A DNA stretch of 64,000 nucleotides, from contig CAZCZL010000001.1 in NCBI GenBank assembly GCA_964503315.1, positions 1 through 64,000 of the forward strand, given 5' to 3'. The translations under genes were made by a program, and so were the position numbers. The notes under the pieces are model-generated. The model was given only the letters and a program-made list of their open reading frames with translations. It was not told where the DNA came from and made no database searches. Positions 32,672 to 41,855 of this stretch are shown here, piece after piece; within the stretch, counting starts at the first letter, position 1; each line of letters begins with the position of its first letter. Source of the stretch: FEB-12 sp964503315 (GTDB taxonomy: Bacteria > Zixibacteria > MSB-5A5 > GN15 > FEB-12).

Positions 32672-34849
32672 ATGGCCGGATTTGTGATTCGCTTCTGGAA
32701 AGAGCACCGTTGGCTCATTCTCCTCCTCGTCGCGGCCATCTTTGTACGACTCGCCTACTTGCAGTACTATGCCTCCCTCCCCGAATGGAATCAGCTTACG
32801 GTCGACAATTATTACCATTTGCACTGGGCGCAACGGATCGCCGATGGCGACATTTTCGGCGGTACGACTTACTTTCGCGCGCCGCTCTATGTCTATCTGC
32901 TCTCGGTTGTCATCGCGTTATTTGGCGATTCGCTCTGGACGCTCAGGCTTTTCGGTCTGCTGATAGGCGTGGCTTCAATCGGCATGACCTACCTCCTCGC
33001 GCGTTCGTGCCTGAGTCGAAATCTCTCTCTGGTAGCGGCATTTATACATGCTATTTATCCAGCCGCGGTCTATTTCGACGGCGAGCTTCTTCTGGATCCG
33101 TTGTTCACACTACTGGTTCAACTCGCTCTATGGCGCACGCTGCATTGTTATAAAGATCAGACTTTGCGCAGTGTTTTCTGGTGCGGGATATTCTGGGGAC
33201 TCGCCAGTATAACTCGCCCCACCGCACTCGTACTCGCCGCGACGCTGTTGATCGCGATACTCCTTTGGAGAAATTCTGGTCAGATCCGTATTCGATCCGC
33301 ACTCGCCCTGTTCGCGGGACTATTCCTCTGCGCGGCCCCGATCACCATTCGAAATCTGGCGGTCGCCGGCGACCCGGTCCTCATAGCCTCCCAGGGCGGC
33401 ATAAACTTTTTCATTGGCAACAATTCGCACGCCGACGGTATCTCCGCCGTCCTGCCGCAACCATTCGGCCACAACTGGCAGATCGCCGATATCTCCTATG
33501 TCGCGGAAGTCAAAGAGGGAAAGTCCCTCACTCCAGGTCAGGTCTCCAACTACTGGGCCGGACAGGCCTACCAGTGGATATTCCACAATCCCCTTGAATG
33601 GCTCTCGCTCACGCTCAAGAAACTCTATTACTCAATTTCCGACCGTGAGATTTCGAACAACCGGGATATGGACGCCTTCTTTCAGAAGATCCCGTTCCTT
33701 GGCTCGCATCCGCTTTCGTTTGCCTGGATATTCGCGCTCGGCGTGGTCGGCGCGATCGCCGGATGGCGCACCAGTGCCTCAACCAGGATCCTTTCGCTGA
33801 CGGTTCTCCTATTTGTTTTAGCAAACTCAATCTTCTTCGTGAACAGCCGTTTTCGGCTCCCGGAGATCCCCCTCTTGATCATTCTCTCGATAAGCGCGCT
33901 CGCGTGGATCCTCCGCGATCGCAATTATCGAACGCGGCACGGCTTGATCGGTTTAGCGGCCGCTATTGTGCTGTTTCTATTCTCTTTCTTGCCGGTGGTC
34001 AGTTTCCCCACCGGCTCCGATGTCACCGGTCTCGCCTCTCAGGGGATATTCCATTATCGCCAGGGAGAATATCAGCGCGCTATTCAGATAGGACACCAGA
34101 TCCTCGAGCGCGACCCGAAATTCCCGGAGGCCAATCTCAATATTGGCGCGGCATGGTTCCGTTTAGCGAATGGCGACTCAGCAAAATACTACTTCGAACG
34201 CGAACGCGGACTCTACCCCGGTCGTCCTCGAGCGTACACCAATCTCGCGTCGTATTATCTGGTCAATCATCAATATGACTCCTCGTACATCAAGCTAAAC
34301 CGCGCGCTGCTGCTCCGACCGTACGACCTCAGCGCCAACACACTTCTCATCCGCACTGCCGCGGCGGACAATTCGGTCGGCGAAACAGAGTTGACTGGAT
34401 ATTTGAATTCAACCCTGACTGAAACCGACAGCAATCTGGTGATCATGCTCGAAGCCGCCAAAGCCGCTTCCGGCCGTCACTCATTCGCAGATGCCGAACA
34501 GCTTCTGCGAACCTCGCTCTCTACTTCTCCTCCGCCGGTCGAAACCGATGACCTCGCGTTCGACGAAGCCTATCCGTACACTCCGGCTAGACTGCGCAAA
34601 CTGAGAGCGCAGTCACATTATGAATTGGGTTTCGTCCTCGGACAGACAGGTCGATTTGAGGAGTCCATCAACGAAAGCAGACAGGCGATTGCGCTGGACT
34701 CGCTTCTTTCCGCGGCCTACGTGAATCTTTTCTCCGGATTTGTCTCAACCGGCCAACTGCGATCCGCCGACTCTGTTCTATCCCGCGCATCCGCGCTCTT
34801 CCCAAATGACCCGACTATTCGCCAATTACTGACTCGCCTGAAACAGTGA
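32672..34849 (+). CDS. Membrane glycosyltransferase (GT39/PMT-like) with C-terminal TPR domain
   Basis: Integral membrane protein of 725 residues. The first 440 residues have about eleven hydrophobic segments and features of GT-C fold glycosyltransferases that use lipid-linked sugars: an acidic first loop (VDNYYHLHWAQRIADGD), YFRAPLYVYLL, and RPTALVLA. The remaining 270 residues form TPR repeats (for example GIFHYRQGEYQRAIQIGHQI and SHYELGFVLGQTGRFEESI). The sugar and acceptor are unknown. Proteins of this shape in FCB genomes are annotated as PMT-like or O-antigen-type transferases. The gene is divergent from the S8 peptidase gene and has an independent terminator. Confidence 0.85.
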   Translation: MAGFVIRFWKEHRWLILLLVAAIFVRLAYLQYYASLPEWNQLTVDNYYHLHWAQRIADGDIFGGTTYFRAPLYVYLLSVVIALFGDSLWTLRLFGLLIGVASIGMTYLLARSCLSRNLSLVAAFIHAIYPAAVYFDGELLLDPLFTLLVQLALWRTLHCYKDQTLRSVFWCGIFWGLASITRPTALVLAATLLIAILLWRNSGQIRIRSALALFAGLFLCAAPITIRNLAVAGDPVLIASQGGINFFIGNNSHADGISAVLPQPFGHNWQIADISYVAEVKEGKSLTPGQVSNYWAGQAYQWIFHNPLEWLSLTLKKLYYSISDREISNNRDMDAFFQKIPFLGSHPLSFAWIFALGVVGAIAGWRTSASTRILSLTVLLFVLANSIFFVNSRFRLPEIPLLIILSISALAWILRDRNYRTRHGLIGLAAAIVLFLFSFLPVVSFPTGSDVTGLASQGIFHYRQGEYQRAIQIGHQILERDPKFPEANLNIGAAWFRLANGDSAKYYFERERGLYPGRPRAYTNLASYYLVNHQYDSSYIKLNRALLLRPYDLSANTLLIRTAAADNSVGETELTGYLNSTLTETDSNLVIMLEAAKAASGRHSFADAEQLLRTSLSTSPPPVETDDLAFDEAYPYTPARLRKLRAQSHYELGFVLGQTGRFEESINESRQAIALDSLLSAAYVNLFSGFVSTGQLRSADSVLSRASALFPNDPTIRQLLTRLKQ

Positions 34850-34860
34850 TCTCGTTCAAA

Positions 34861-34890
34861 AGAAAAGGGGCCGACCAATGGTCGGCCCCT
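34861..34890. terminator. Bidirectional terminator between converging genes
   Basis: An 11-base-pair perfect stem (AGGGGCCGACC with GGTCGGCCCCT) with loop AAT. The plus side has no T-run, while the minus side ends in TTTTCT. It separates the glycosyltransferase gene from the lipoprotein gene. Confidence 0.85.
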
Positions 34891-34919
34891 GACATGATCA
34901 GTGGTGTGAAACGATCGAG

Positions 34920-37115
34920 TTATTCGATCGGTATCCCATTCGCGCGCTTGTAAGCGATCACCCGTTCATCATCATTCCGACGGACCTCATCCACCGTAAA
35001 TGACGCAACTGACGAGACATTGCGATTGATCGTCTCGTTAGGCGCTCCCAAACCGGTCGGATATGCCCAGTCAAGCATGGCATGTACGACTGTGGTCATG
35101 GGGCCGCTCTCCATCCCCAGCGGGGTGAAGGAGAAGTGCGCGGTCTTGAACAGATTCGTCGCGTAGCGAATCGCCACCGGAGAACCGTCGTAGCTCAACT
35201 GCGGCCCAAGCGGATGGGTCAGACCATACTTGGACTTGTACAGATAGAGCGGCTCGGTGCCGTACACACGCTGTACCCAGCCGACTTCGGGCAAGGCCGC
35301 GGTCGTGTCGATCCACAACACCTTTGAACGATCGAACGGTATAAGCGGCGGGATCGGGAAACCCCATTCGTACCGAGTGTGCAACAGCGCGGTATCCAGC
35401 GCCAGATCAGGGAAACTGGCGGCATCATACTGGTTCAGGCGAAGACTGTACGCACCAACAAAGTCTTCGATACGCACCGACGGCTTAACCGACGCGGTAT
35501 CCAGCGCGTAATGCCACCACCCGTGATAGACGAATCCGGAGATCCCGAAATACCGGATATACTCTGACGGAGGCGCGACCGGGTTGGTCGGATCTGTGAA
35601 ATCCTTGGCCTTGTCAGTCCCCTCAGGACCGGCAGAACGGGCGAACTGGATGACGTTCACACCGGCATCGATCGCCTTAAAGATCGTGATCGCCGGCGGT
35701 GCCAGACCTTTGCCGTCAATCAAGAATGGCTTCTCAACAGAGTCGTTGTACAGAATCGCGATCTTATATCGAAGCAGTTTCTTAAGCGGGATCGAGTTGA
35801 CACCATCCAGAAGATAGAAGTCAAGTGTATCCCACGCGTTAGGCTGCCAGGTGTTTACAATATTCTTCCAGTACCCATACGCCTCTACCGGCTTCGGGCC
35901 GTTCAGGCGGCGGAACTTGCGTGTGAAATCAACCACCAGCACTTCGCGCTCGTATTTTGGCTCGATAACGTTGACCCCCTTAAAGGCCGGGACCAAATCG
36001 GGGACATTCGCATCGTCGCGGCAGCGAACCCATAATAGGAATTTCTCTTCCGTCGTCGTATCTGAGGGCCGCAGACGGTAGGCGTCAAAAACGGTATCGG
36101 CAAGGTTGGACACCCACGGATTCGTTCCGTCACCGGAGCTGTCCGCGACTCGGCGAAGTCCCGCCGTGGCGAGCGCCGGATCATCGATCATGAACATACT
36201 GTCCAGCGTACCGAATGGGTTTGAACTCGTAATGGTATCGACCAGCAGTCTCGTGCAAAGATAGTGCACGAGCGTATCTGGAGTAGCGGTCGTGTCTAGC
36301 GAATCACAATAGAAGAGGATCGTATCCTGATCACCAAGACGATACAGCCGGCCGTCGTTGGCCAGAAAGACCCGCTTCACGTAGTCCCGCATCATGTTGC
36401 GATACTCGTTGTTGTTCGTAGCATCGAACTTATACGGACCCAACAGCTTCCACTCAAACTCGAATGGTGGTGGATCAGACGGATAATCTGTTTTGTCTTC
36501 GCCATACCAGCCGATTCGCACACCGGTGATGGCGCCACCCTCGTTCACCGCGTTAATGAACGGAGAGGTATTCTCATCGTATGATCCGGGCAGGCGTATG
36601 ATCGTCTGCGGCGGGTTGTCATTGCGGAAGAAGCGGCGATAGATAATGTCAGATCCCACCCCCTGTTCATCAAACGCCTGCAAGAAGACATACTGCGGCA
36701 CGAAGACGTTCACCGGGTCGGTCAGGTCAGCCTGCATCCGTACCGCGGACTGAGTCTGTGGATCCGGAAGTGAATCGTCAACCGTCAAATAGGTCCAAGC
36801 GGCCGGTGGCAAACCGTTTAACGTGCTGGTGATATACTGGGCCGGAGTCTGCGTCCCCATTTCCGACTCAAGGACCACTTTGTACCGGAACTGACGTACC
36901 TGGCCGTCCGGATCACTGCCGATCCAGTAAATGACCGGGTTACGCGAGGTCTCGTACCCTTCCGGCGGAATGTTCACGAAATAGACCACCGGTTTCATAT
37001 TGGCTGTCTGTTCGCCGGAGATCCGGTCCGGACAGCCGGACAACAGGATCGCCGATGCCACCAAAGCAAGCGCGACGGCCAGAACCGTGAGTCGAGATCT
37101 AATAGCAGAAGTCAT
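34920..37115 (-). CDS. Large surface lipoprotein of the receptor/PorV operon
   Basis: Lipoprotein of 731 residues without a recognised family. The lipobox is ILLSGC (lipid Cys near 28). Two fibronectin-type or Ig-like regions follow, recognisable by strand patterns such as VVYFVNIPPEG, NPVIYWIGSDPDGQVRQFRYK and YVFLQAFDEQGVGS. The middle part (about 400-520) resembles a GATase/ThuA-like fold: REVLVVDFTRKF, LKKLLRYKIAILYND, FKAIDAGVNVIQFAR. ATG 37115 is supported by AAGGG. It is the last gene behind the TonB receptor and PorV-like genes with gaps of 48 and 32 bases. I infer a joint role at the outer membrane, as for SusD next to SusC, but it does not look like SusD. Confidence 0.75.
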   Translation of the reverse strand: MTSAIRSRLTVLAVALALVASAILLSGCPDRISGEQTANMKPVVYFVNIPPEGYETSRNPVIYWIGSDPDGQVRQFRYKVVLESEMGTQTPAQYITSTLNGLPPAAWTYLTVDDSLPDPQTQSAVRMQADLTDPVNVFVPQYVFLQAFDEQGVGSDIIYRRFFRNDNPPQTIIRLPGSYDENTSPFINAVNEGGAITGVRIGWYGEDKTDYPSDPPPFEFEWKLLGPYKFDATNNNEYRNMMRDYVKRVFLANDGRLYRLGDQDTILFYCDSLDTTATPDTLVHYLCTRLLVDTITSSNPFGTLDSMFMIDDPALATAGLRRVADSSGDGTNPWVSNLADTVFDAYRLRPSDTTTEEKFLLWVRCRDDANVPDLVPAFKGVNVIEPKYEREVLVVDFTRKFRRLNGPKPVEAYGYWKNIVNTWQPNAWDTLDFYLLDGVNSIPLKKLLRYKIAILYNDSVEKPFLIDGKGLAPPAITIFKAIDAGVNVIQFARSAGPEGTDKAKDFTDPTNPVAPPSEYIRYFGISGFVYHGWWHYALDTASVKPSVRIEDFVGAYSLRLNQYDAASFPDLALDTALLHTRYEWGFPIPPLIPFDRSKVLWIDTTAALPEVGWVQRVYGTEPLYLYKSKYGLTHPLGPQLSYDGSPVAIRYATNLFKTAHFSFTPLGMESGPMTTVVHAMLDWAYPTGLGAPNETINRNVSSVASFTVDEVRRNDDERVIAYKRANGIPIE

Positions 37116-37147
37116 TGTACCCTTCATCTTTCATTTCCCTCTCACGC

Positions 37148-38125
37148 TCAGAAGCTGATAGCCATGCTGAACCGGTGTACTTCGGTCAGGATGCCGTAAT
37201 CCTGAAACGCGTAATCGACGCGCAGTTCCTTCTCCTGGCCGAACGGCAGCCGTACGCCGCCGCCAAACGTCAGGCCGTCTTCATCGTAATTGAAGCGGCT
37301 CCCCGCGCGAAGGACAAATCGATCGTTGAATGTATACTCAAGACCGGCGTTGTATTTCTCAAGGTTATCCGACGGATGCGAACCCTCCGCGGCGAAGGTC
37401 ATCAGGTGATTCTGATTCTCGATCACATTGATGCTCGCGCCGAACCGGAAGTTGATCGGGAGCGGATAGGCTTTGTCGATGAACTTGAGATCCGGTCCGA
37501 AATTCGTGATCACCATCGCGATCTTGAATCCGCGGAAACCCGTATCGTAGTTCGTGCCAACATCGGCCGACCAGCCGTTCGCCGTATAATCGTGGAAATA
37601 TTCGCCGACGTACTTGACGTTCAGACCGATAGAGAAACGATCCGTCAGGTACCGGCCATATCCAAGTGAGATCGCCATATCCTGGGCGGAGAATTCCCGG
37701 CCGGTCCCTTCATAGGTCCCCTGCTGGTATGTCCGCTCGATCATCTTGCCGGAGCTCAGGCCGTAGAGGCCGATACCGACCACACCGCCAACCGCCTCAA
37801 GCGGTACGCCCATCCCGACGAAACCATAATTGACGTCCGCGGGGAGCGAGATGTAGGTGGTCATCACCTCTTTGCCGAGCAGCGCGGTCAAGCCGGCAGG
37901 ATTATAATAGACGGCGGAAATATCGTTCGCCACCGCCGCAAAGGCTTCGGCCATACCCATGGCTCGCGCCGATACACCCAATTCCAGAAACTGGGCGCCG
38001 GTGGTGCCGACTTTTGCCTGGGCCGCAACCATCGACGGCAGTAGCAACGCAAACACGACTGCCAGAACCGGCAGTGTGATCCGTGCTAACGCCATTCCGG
38101 TGCGCCGGCTCGTGTGTGTCGCCAT
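37148..38125 (-). CDS. PorV/PorQ-family outer membrane beta-barrel protein
   Basis: Outer membrane protein of 325 residues. The signal peptide (LARITLPVLAVVFALLLPSMVAAQ) precedes a FadL-like barrel. The diagnostic N-terminal stretch TGAQFLELGVSARAMGMAEAF, followed by NDISAVYYNPAGL, matches the PorV/PorQ (UPF0164) family. PorV is a shuttle protein of the type IX secretion machinery and PorQ is a related attachment factor. The C-terminal strand ends with Phe (FSMAISF), as expected for assembly by BamA. ATG 38125 has GAGG five bases upstream. In this operon it lies between a TonB-dependent receptor and a lipoprotein. Confidence 0.88.
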   Translation of the reverse strand: MATHTSRRTGMALARITLPVLAVVFALLLPSMVAAQAKVGTTGAQFLELGVSARAMGMAEAFAAVANDISAVYYNPAGLTALLGKEVMTTYISLPADVNYGFVGMGVPLEAVGGVVGIGLYGLSSGKMIERTYQQGTYEGTGREFSAQDMAISLGYGRYLTDRFSIGLNVKYVGEYFHDYTANGWSADVGTNYDTGFRGFKIAMVITNFGPDLKFIDKAYPLPINFRFGASINVIENQNHLMTFAAEGSHPSDNLEKYNAGLEYTFNDRFVLRAGSRFNYDEDGLTFGGGVRLPFGQEKELRVDYAFQDYGILTEVHRFSMAISF

Positions 38126-38173
38126 GTTATCCTCATTACGCTTCATAGTCACTCGTTGCCTCACCCTGCCAGG

Positions 38174-41100
38174 TTAGAGGTTCATCTCCAGTCCGACGCG
38201 GACCTGACGACCATATCCCCAGTTCCCCGGGTTCTGGTCGTAATCAGTGCCCTGGAAGACCAGGCCGCTGATATTCTGCTGCGTGTCCGCGCGACCCGTC
38301 GTCGAGTACACCGCGTCCGCGTTCCGCGTATCAAATACGTTCTCTACCCACAAGATGAAACTATAGTCCATTCCCACGAACTTGAATTCTTTGTTGAATC
38401 GGATATCAAAGTAAGCCGTCGCCGGATAGCGCAACGAGTTGCGCTCGATCTCTTCGCTCGAAGAGACATCCAGGTTCGGATACTTTGAATCCGGGGTGAA
38501 CGGACGGCCCGACTCGATGATCGTCTCGATGCTCAGCGCCCATCCGTTCGGGATCGGCAAACCGAACAGGCGCGGTTTCACGCTGTTCGGAATATAGAAC
38601 TGAACGTACGATTTGATCGAGTGACGGATATCGTTATCCAGAGCGGCTTCCGTCAGTGGCTCACGCGACAACGCGAAGTCGGTCAGATAGTTCTCGGAAG
38701 CCTGCGACGCCTTGCCGTACGCGAACGCGTAGGTGTAGCTCAACTGGCCGTTCACATATCCGCCGCCACGCTTCTCAAGCGTCAACTCGAATCCGCGGCT
38801 CCGGCCGTAATCGCGGTTGCGATACTGGTTCACCGTGCGGCGGTTCAACGTCACACGCTGCTGGTTGATCTTGTCGAACTCATCCTTGAAGTAACCGGAG
38901 AAGTCGATCGCGTAGTTCTCATTCATAGCGTACTTCACGCCGAACGAGTACTGCACCGTCTTCTGGTAATCCAGGTTGTAGTTACCGACCACATCGTTCG
39001 CGTCCACACTGGTCGTGTTGCGCGCGTACATGTAGCGGTACTCCGGAAGCTGGAAGAAGTGCCCGTAGTTAAAGTGCACTTTCGCCTTATCCGAGATCGG
39101 GTACGAGAACCCGATACGCGGCGAGATCTTCTGACGGTCGCCCAGGATCGTGCCGGAACCTAGGTCATCCCCCTTCACCACCGGCACCAGGGCCTCGGTG
39201 TCCTGGAGGAAGAAGTCCCAGCGCAATCCGATATTCGCGATCATCGAACCATATTCGAGGTTGTCACGGAAATACAGCGTGCCCGTGATCGGCTCGTAGG
39301 AGAAGAAGTCACGGAAGATACCGCGGGTTGGATACGGTTCATCCGGGATGCCATCCTTGTTCACATCGGTTACGCGACCGGTGAAGGGGAGGTATGACTT
39401 CTGGATCTCCTCATATGAGAAGAGCTCTTTTGACAGGGCAATACCGGCCTTCAACTGATGGTTACCCAATTGACGGAAGCCCTTGACCTCTCCGCGGTAG
39501 GTCCGCGTCCGGCGACGGTGCCACAGCACGTCCTCATCATATGAGCCTGGATTGAGGAAGTTCGATGAACCACCGTAATCGTATTTGCCGTTACCGTTTC
39601 GGTCGACAAACTTCTCACCTGGATCGTACAAACCGTTCGGCAGATCAAAGATTCCGTTACCGTTACGGTCGTAGTATGGAATCGAGGATTCCCACTGGAA
39701 CGGAAGAGTGTTTTCCGGTCCGTCGTGGCGGCCATTATAATTGAGGTCCTGGTTGATACTCGGGTCGGAGGAACGGATGAATCCGTCCACGCCGTTGTCA
39801 TACACACCATTACCATTAATATCTGTGTACGGCTCACCACGAATCGAGTCGCCGTCGATGAAGGTCTCCGGCTCACGCTGGTTGATCGGTTTCAACCGCT
39901 CATTGTCCAGCAGGTGATTGCCGTTTTTGTCGTTAAGATAGTCGCCCTGATCCCAAACGCCGTTGTTATTCAGGTCGACAAACGGCTCGCCTTCAAGGTT
40001 GTCAATGATGCCATTATTATTGAAGCGGAACTCCGCCGTATCCAGCTCGCCGGTCTGCGCGTCGATATACGGGATGAACTCGCCGCGCGTGTAATTCGGC
40101 CCCGAGAAATCGGCGCCATAGACCGCTGAATCCGGATACAGGTTGATGAGCGGCTCCGGAGCGTCGTAAATACCGTTGTTATTCCGGTCAGTGTACGACT
40201 CCCACTCAGATTCCAGGAAGAACTGGTCAGGATTCAAACCTTTCCCTGGATTCTTAGGGTCGCCCGGCTGCTGGCGCACATTCTTCTCATAGAACGAGAA
40301 TACCGCCTCGTAGCTCATGTTCTTGGATATTTCCTGCGACATTTCAAGAGACAACGACTGCCACTTATCTTCGGCGATCGTCGCGGTCGAGGAAGTGTAA
40401 CGATAGGCCCAGCTGAACGGCGTCCAGCGGGTCTTCGAATACTTGTAGGAGAGAATAAAGTTCAGATTCTGGCGCGGACGGAACTTCAAGTTCGCCTGCC
40501 AGGAGTACCGATTGTTCGCGCGATTCGGGATATTGAACAAGCCAAAGAAGTCGTTGGTCCCAAATTCCCGGGTGGTAGTGCGAGTGTCGTAGTCGGCATA
40601 CTGATACACACCGTCCGACAGATCCATCTCACCGTACAGGTAGTACGTGAATTCTTTGTCGGCCAGGAAATTGAGGCCGAACGCCGGAAGGATCTTCTTG
40701 GTCAGGAACTGATCCGGTCCAGAGATCGAACCGCGAATGAAATCATAGTTGCGCGAATACTTGTTCAGATCCTGCGTTCCCAGATCGTCGGTGATATACT
40801 GCATGTTGATACGGGTATTGTCTTTGTTACCCGTCTGCGAAGTCAGCTTGACGATACCGGAGAGCGCATTTCCGTACTCAGGGTCGAATCCATCCTTAAT
40901 GATCTGGATCTCCTGAATCGAGCCGGAAACGAGCGAAAGGTTTGCCCCAGCGCCGCCGGTTCCGCCAAGCGGGTCACCGATCGGCACGCCGTCCACGATG
41001 TACGCAACCTCGCCGGCGCGGCCACCGCGAATGAAGACCTGACCCGAAGTGGTCGTCTGCACACCGGCCACGTTCTTCAACAGAGCGTCCACGGTCTGCA

Positions 41101-41551
41101 CCGGCTTCTTTTGGATCGCGGCGGAAGTAATGGAGACCTGGTTCGAGGTCTCATACTTCTGGATCGGATCCTGAGTCGCGATCACCTCGATCTTGACATC
41201 CAGGTCCGTCACCTTCTTGACCAGCTTCTGGTTTACTTCAGTGGTGAAGTCGGACTTAACCTCCACATTGCTCACGTCGACCGTGCTGTAGTCGACTGAT
41301 GAGACGCGCAGAGTGTAGGTCCCGGGATCGAGACGGGCGATCATGTACCGTCCATCCGGATCCGACATCCCGCCGAACTTCGTTCCCACTACCAGCACCG
41401 ATGCACCGATGACCGGTTCTCCAGTTTCTTTGTCCGTAAGCCGTCCTTTGATCTGGCCGGTCGAAGCCGCGTACAGCGAGGTAGCGCCGATAGCAACTAC
41501 GCATAGACAAACCACGAAACTGAGAAGCAGCCGTTTAGCAACGCCGTGCAT
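38174..41551 (-). CDS. TonB-dependent receptor with CarboxypepD-like domain and Asp/Asn-Gly repeat insert
   Basis: Outer membrane receptor of 1125 residues. A signal peptide (to about 30) is followed by a carboxypeptidase-regulatory-like domain (GQIKGRLTDKETGEPVIGASV, about 31-110), a plug (KKPVQTVDALLKNVAGVQT, FIRGGRAGEVAYIVDGVPI, about 130-240) and a barrel. Between about 445 and 655 the barrel region holds eight Asp/Asn-rich motifs of the form D-x-N-x-N-G-x-x-D (DRNNNGIYD, DLNNNGVWD, DINGNGVYD, DRNGNGIFD, DRNGNGKYD and variants), with a ninth near 740 (DVNKDGIPD). These resemble calcium-binding type-3 or EF-hand-like loops. ATG 41551 has AGGAGG. It heads an operon with the PorV-like and lipoprotein genes. 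The substrate is unknown. Confidence 0.9.
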   Translation of the reverse strand: MHGVAKRLLLSFVVCLCVVAIGATSLYAASTGQIKGRLTDKETGEPVIGASVLVVGTKFGGMSDPDGRYMIARLDPGTYTLRVSSVDYSTVDVSNVEVKSDFTTEVNQKLVKKVTDLDVKIEVIATQDPIQKYETSNQVSITSAAIQKKPVQTVDALLKNVAGVQTTTSGQVFIRGGRAGEVAYIVDGVPIGDPLGGTGGAGANLSLVSGSIQEIQIIKDGFDPEYGNALSGIVKLTSQTGNKDNTRINMQYITDDLGTQDLNKYSRNYDFIRGSISGPDQFLTKKILPAFGLNFLADKEFTYYLYGEMDLSDGVYQYADYDTRTTTREFGTNDFFGLFNIPNRANNRYSWQANLKFRPRQNLNFILSYKYSKTRWTPFSWAYRYTSSTATIAEDKWQSLSLEMSQEISKNMSYEAVFSFYEKNVRQQPGDPKNPGKGLNPDQFFLESEWESYTDRNNNGIYDAPEPLINLYPDSAVYGADFSGPNYTRGEFIPYIDAQTGELDTAEFRFNNNGIIDNLEGEPFVDLNNNGVWDQGDYLNDKNGNHLLDNERLKPINQREPETFIDGDSIRGEPYTDINGNGVYDNGVDGFIRSSDPSINQDLNYNGRHDGPENTLPFQWESSIPYYDRNGNGIFDLPNGLYDPGEKFVDRNGNGKYDYGGSSNFLNPGSYDEDVLWHRRRTRTYRGEVKGFRQLGNHQLKAGIALSKELFSYEEIQKSYLPFTGRVTDVNKDGIPDEPYPTRGIFRDFFSYEPITGTLYFRDNLEYGSMIANIGLRWDFFLQDTEALVPVVKGDDLGSGTILGDRQKISPRIGFSYPISDKAKVHFNYGHFFQLPEYRYMYARNTTSVDANDVVGNYNLDYQKTVQYSFGVKYAMNENYAIDFSGYFKDEFDKINQQRVTLNRRTVNQYRNRDYGRSRGFELTLEKRGGGYVNGQLSYTYAFAYGKASQASENYLTDFALSREPLTEAALDNDIRHSIKSYVQFYIPNSVKPRLFGLPIPNGWALSIETIIESGRPFTPDSKYPNLDVSSSEEIERNSLRYPATAYFDIRFNKEFKFVGMDYSFILWVENVFDTRNADAVYSTTGRADTQQNISGLVFQGTDYDQNPGNWGYGRQVRVGLEMNL

Positions 41552-41855
41552 TTCTCTTCCTCCTGATATCTCAGAACATTCGAACATTCGCACTTCCTGT
41601 GGCGCTACCGCGGCAATGTCACGGAATACGCCAGTTGTTTCACCGATGGTGGCAACTGGTTGGATGAGAAGAAAGCGAGGGGGCTTCGCCAGACAAAACA
41701 GGCAGGAGCAGCAATCTTAATATCCAACCCTATCATTCACTTACACAAGCCGGTCAAACCAACATCCGCAGACCGGCAGCAGCCGGAAAAGTAGCCGCAA
41801 TTCGCCGGGGAAGTCAAGCGCTATTTTTCGGCCGCCCACACTCTAACTTGGTATG
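41552..41855. other. Intergenic region upstream of the TonB receptor operon
   Basis: This 304-base gap holds the AGGAGG ribosome site of the receptor and, on the minus strand, several promoter-like strings. The best is TTGTGT, 18 bases, GATATT at 41748-41719. None is clearly superior, and no gene or structured RNA is apparent. Confidence 0.35.
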
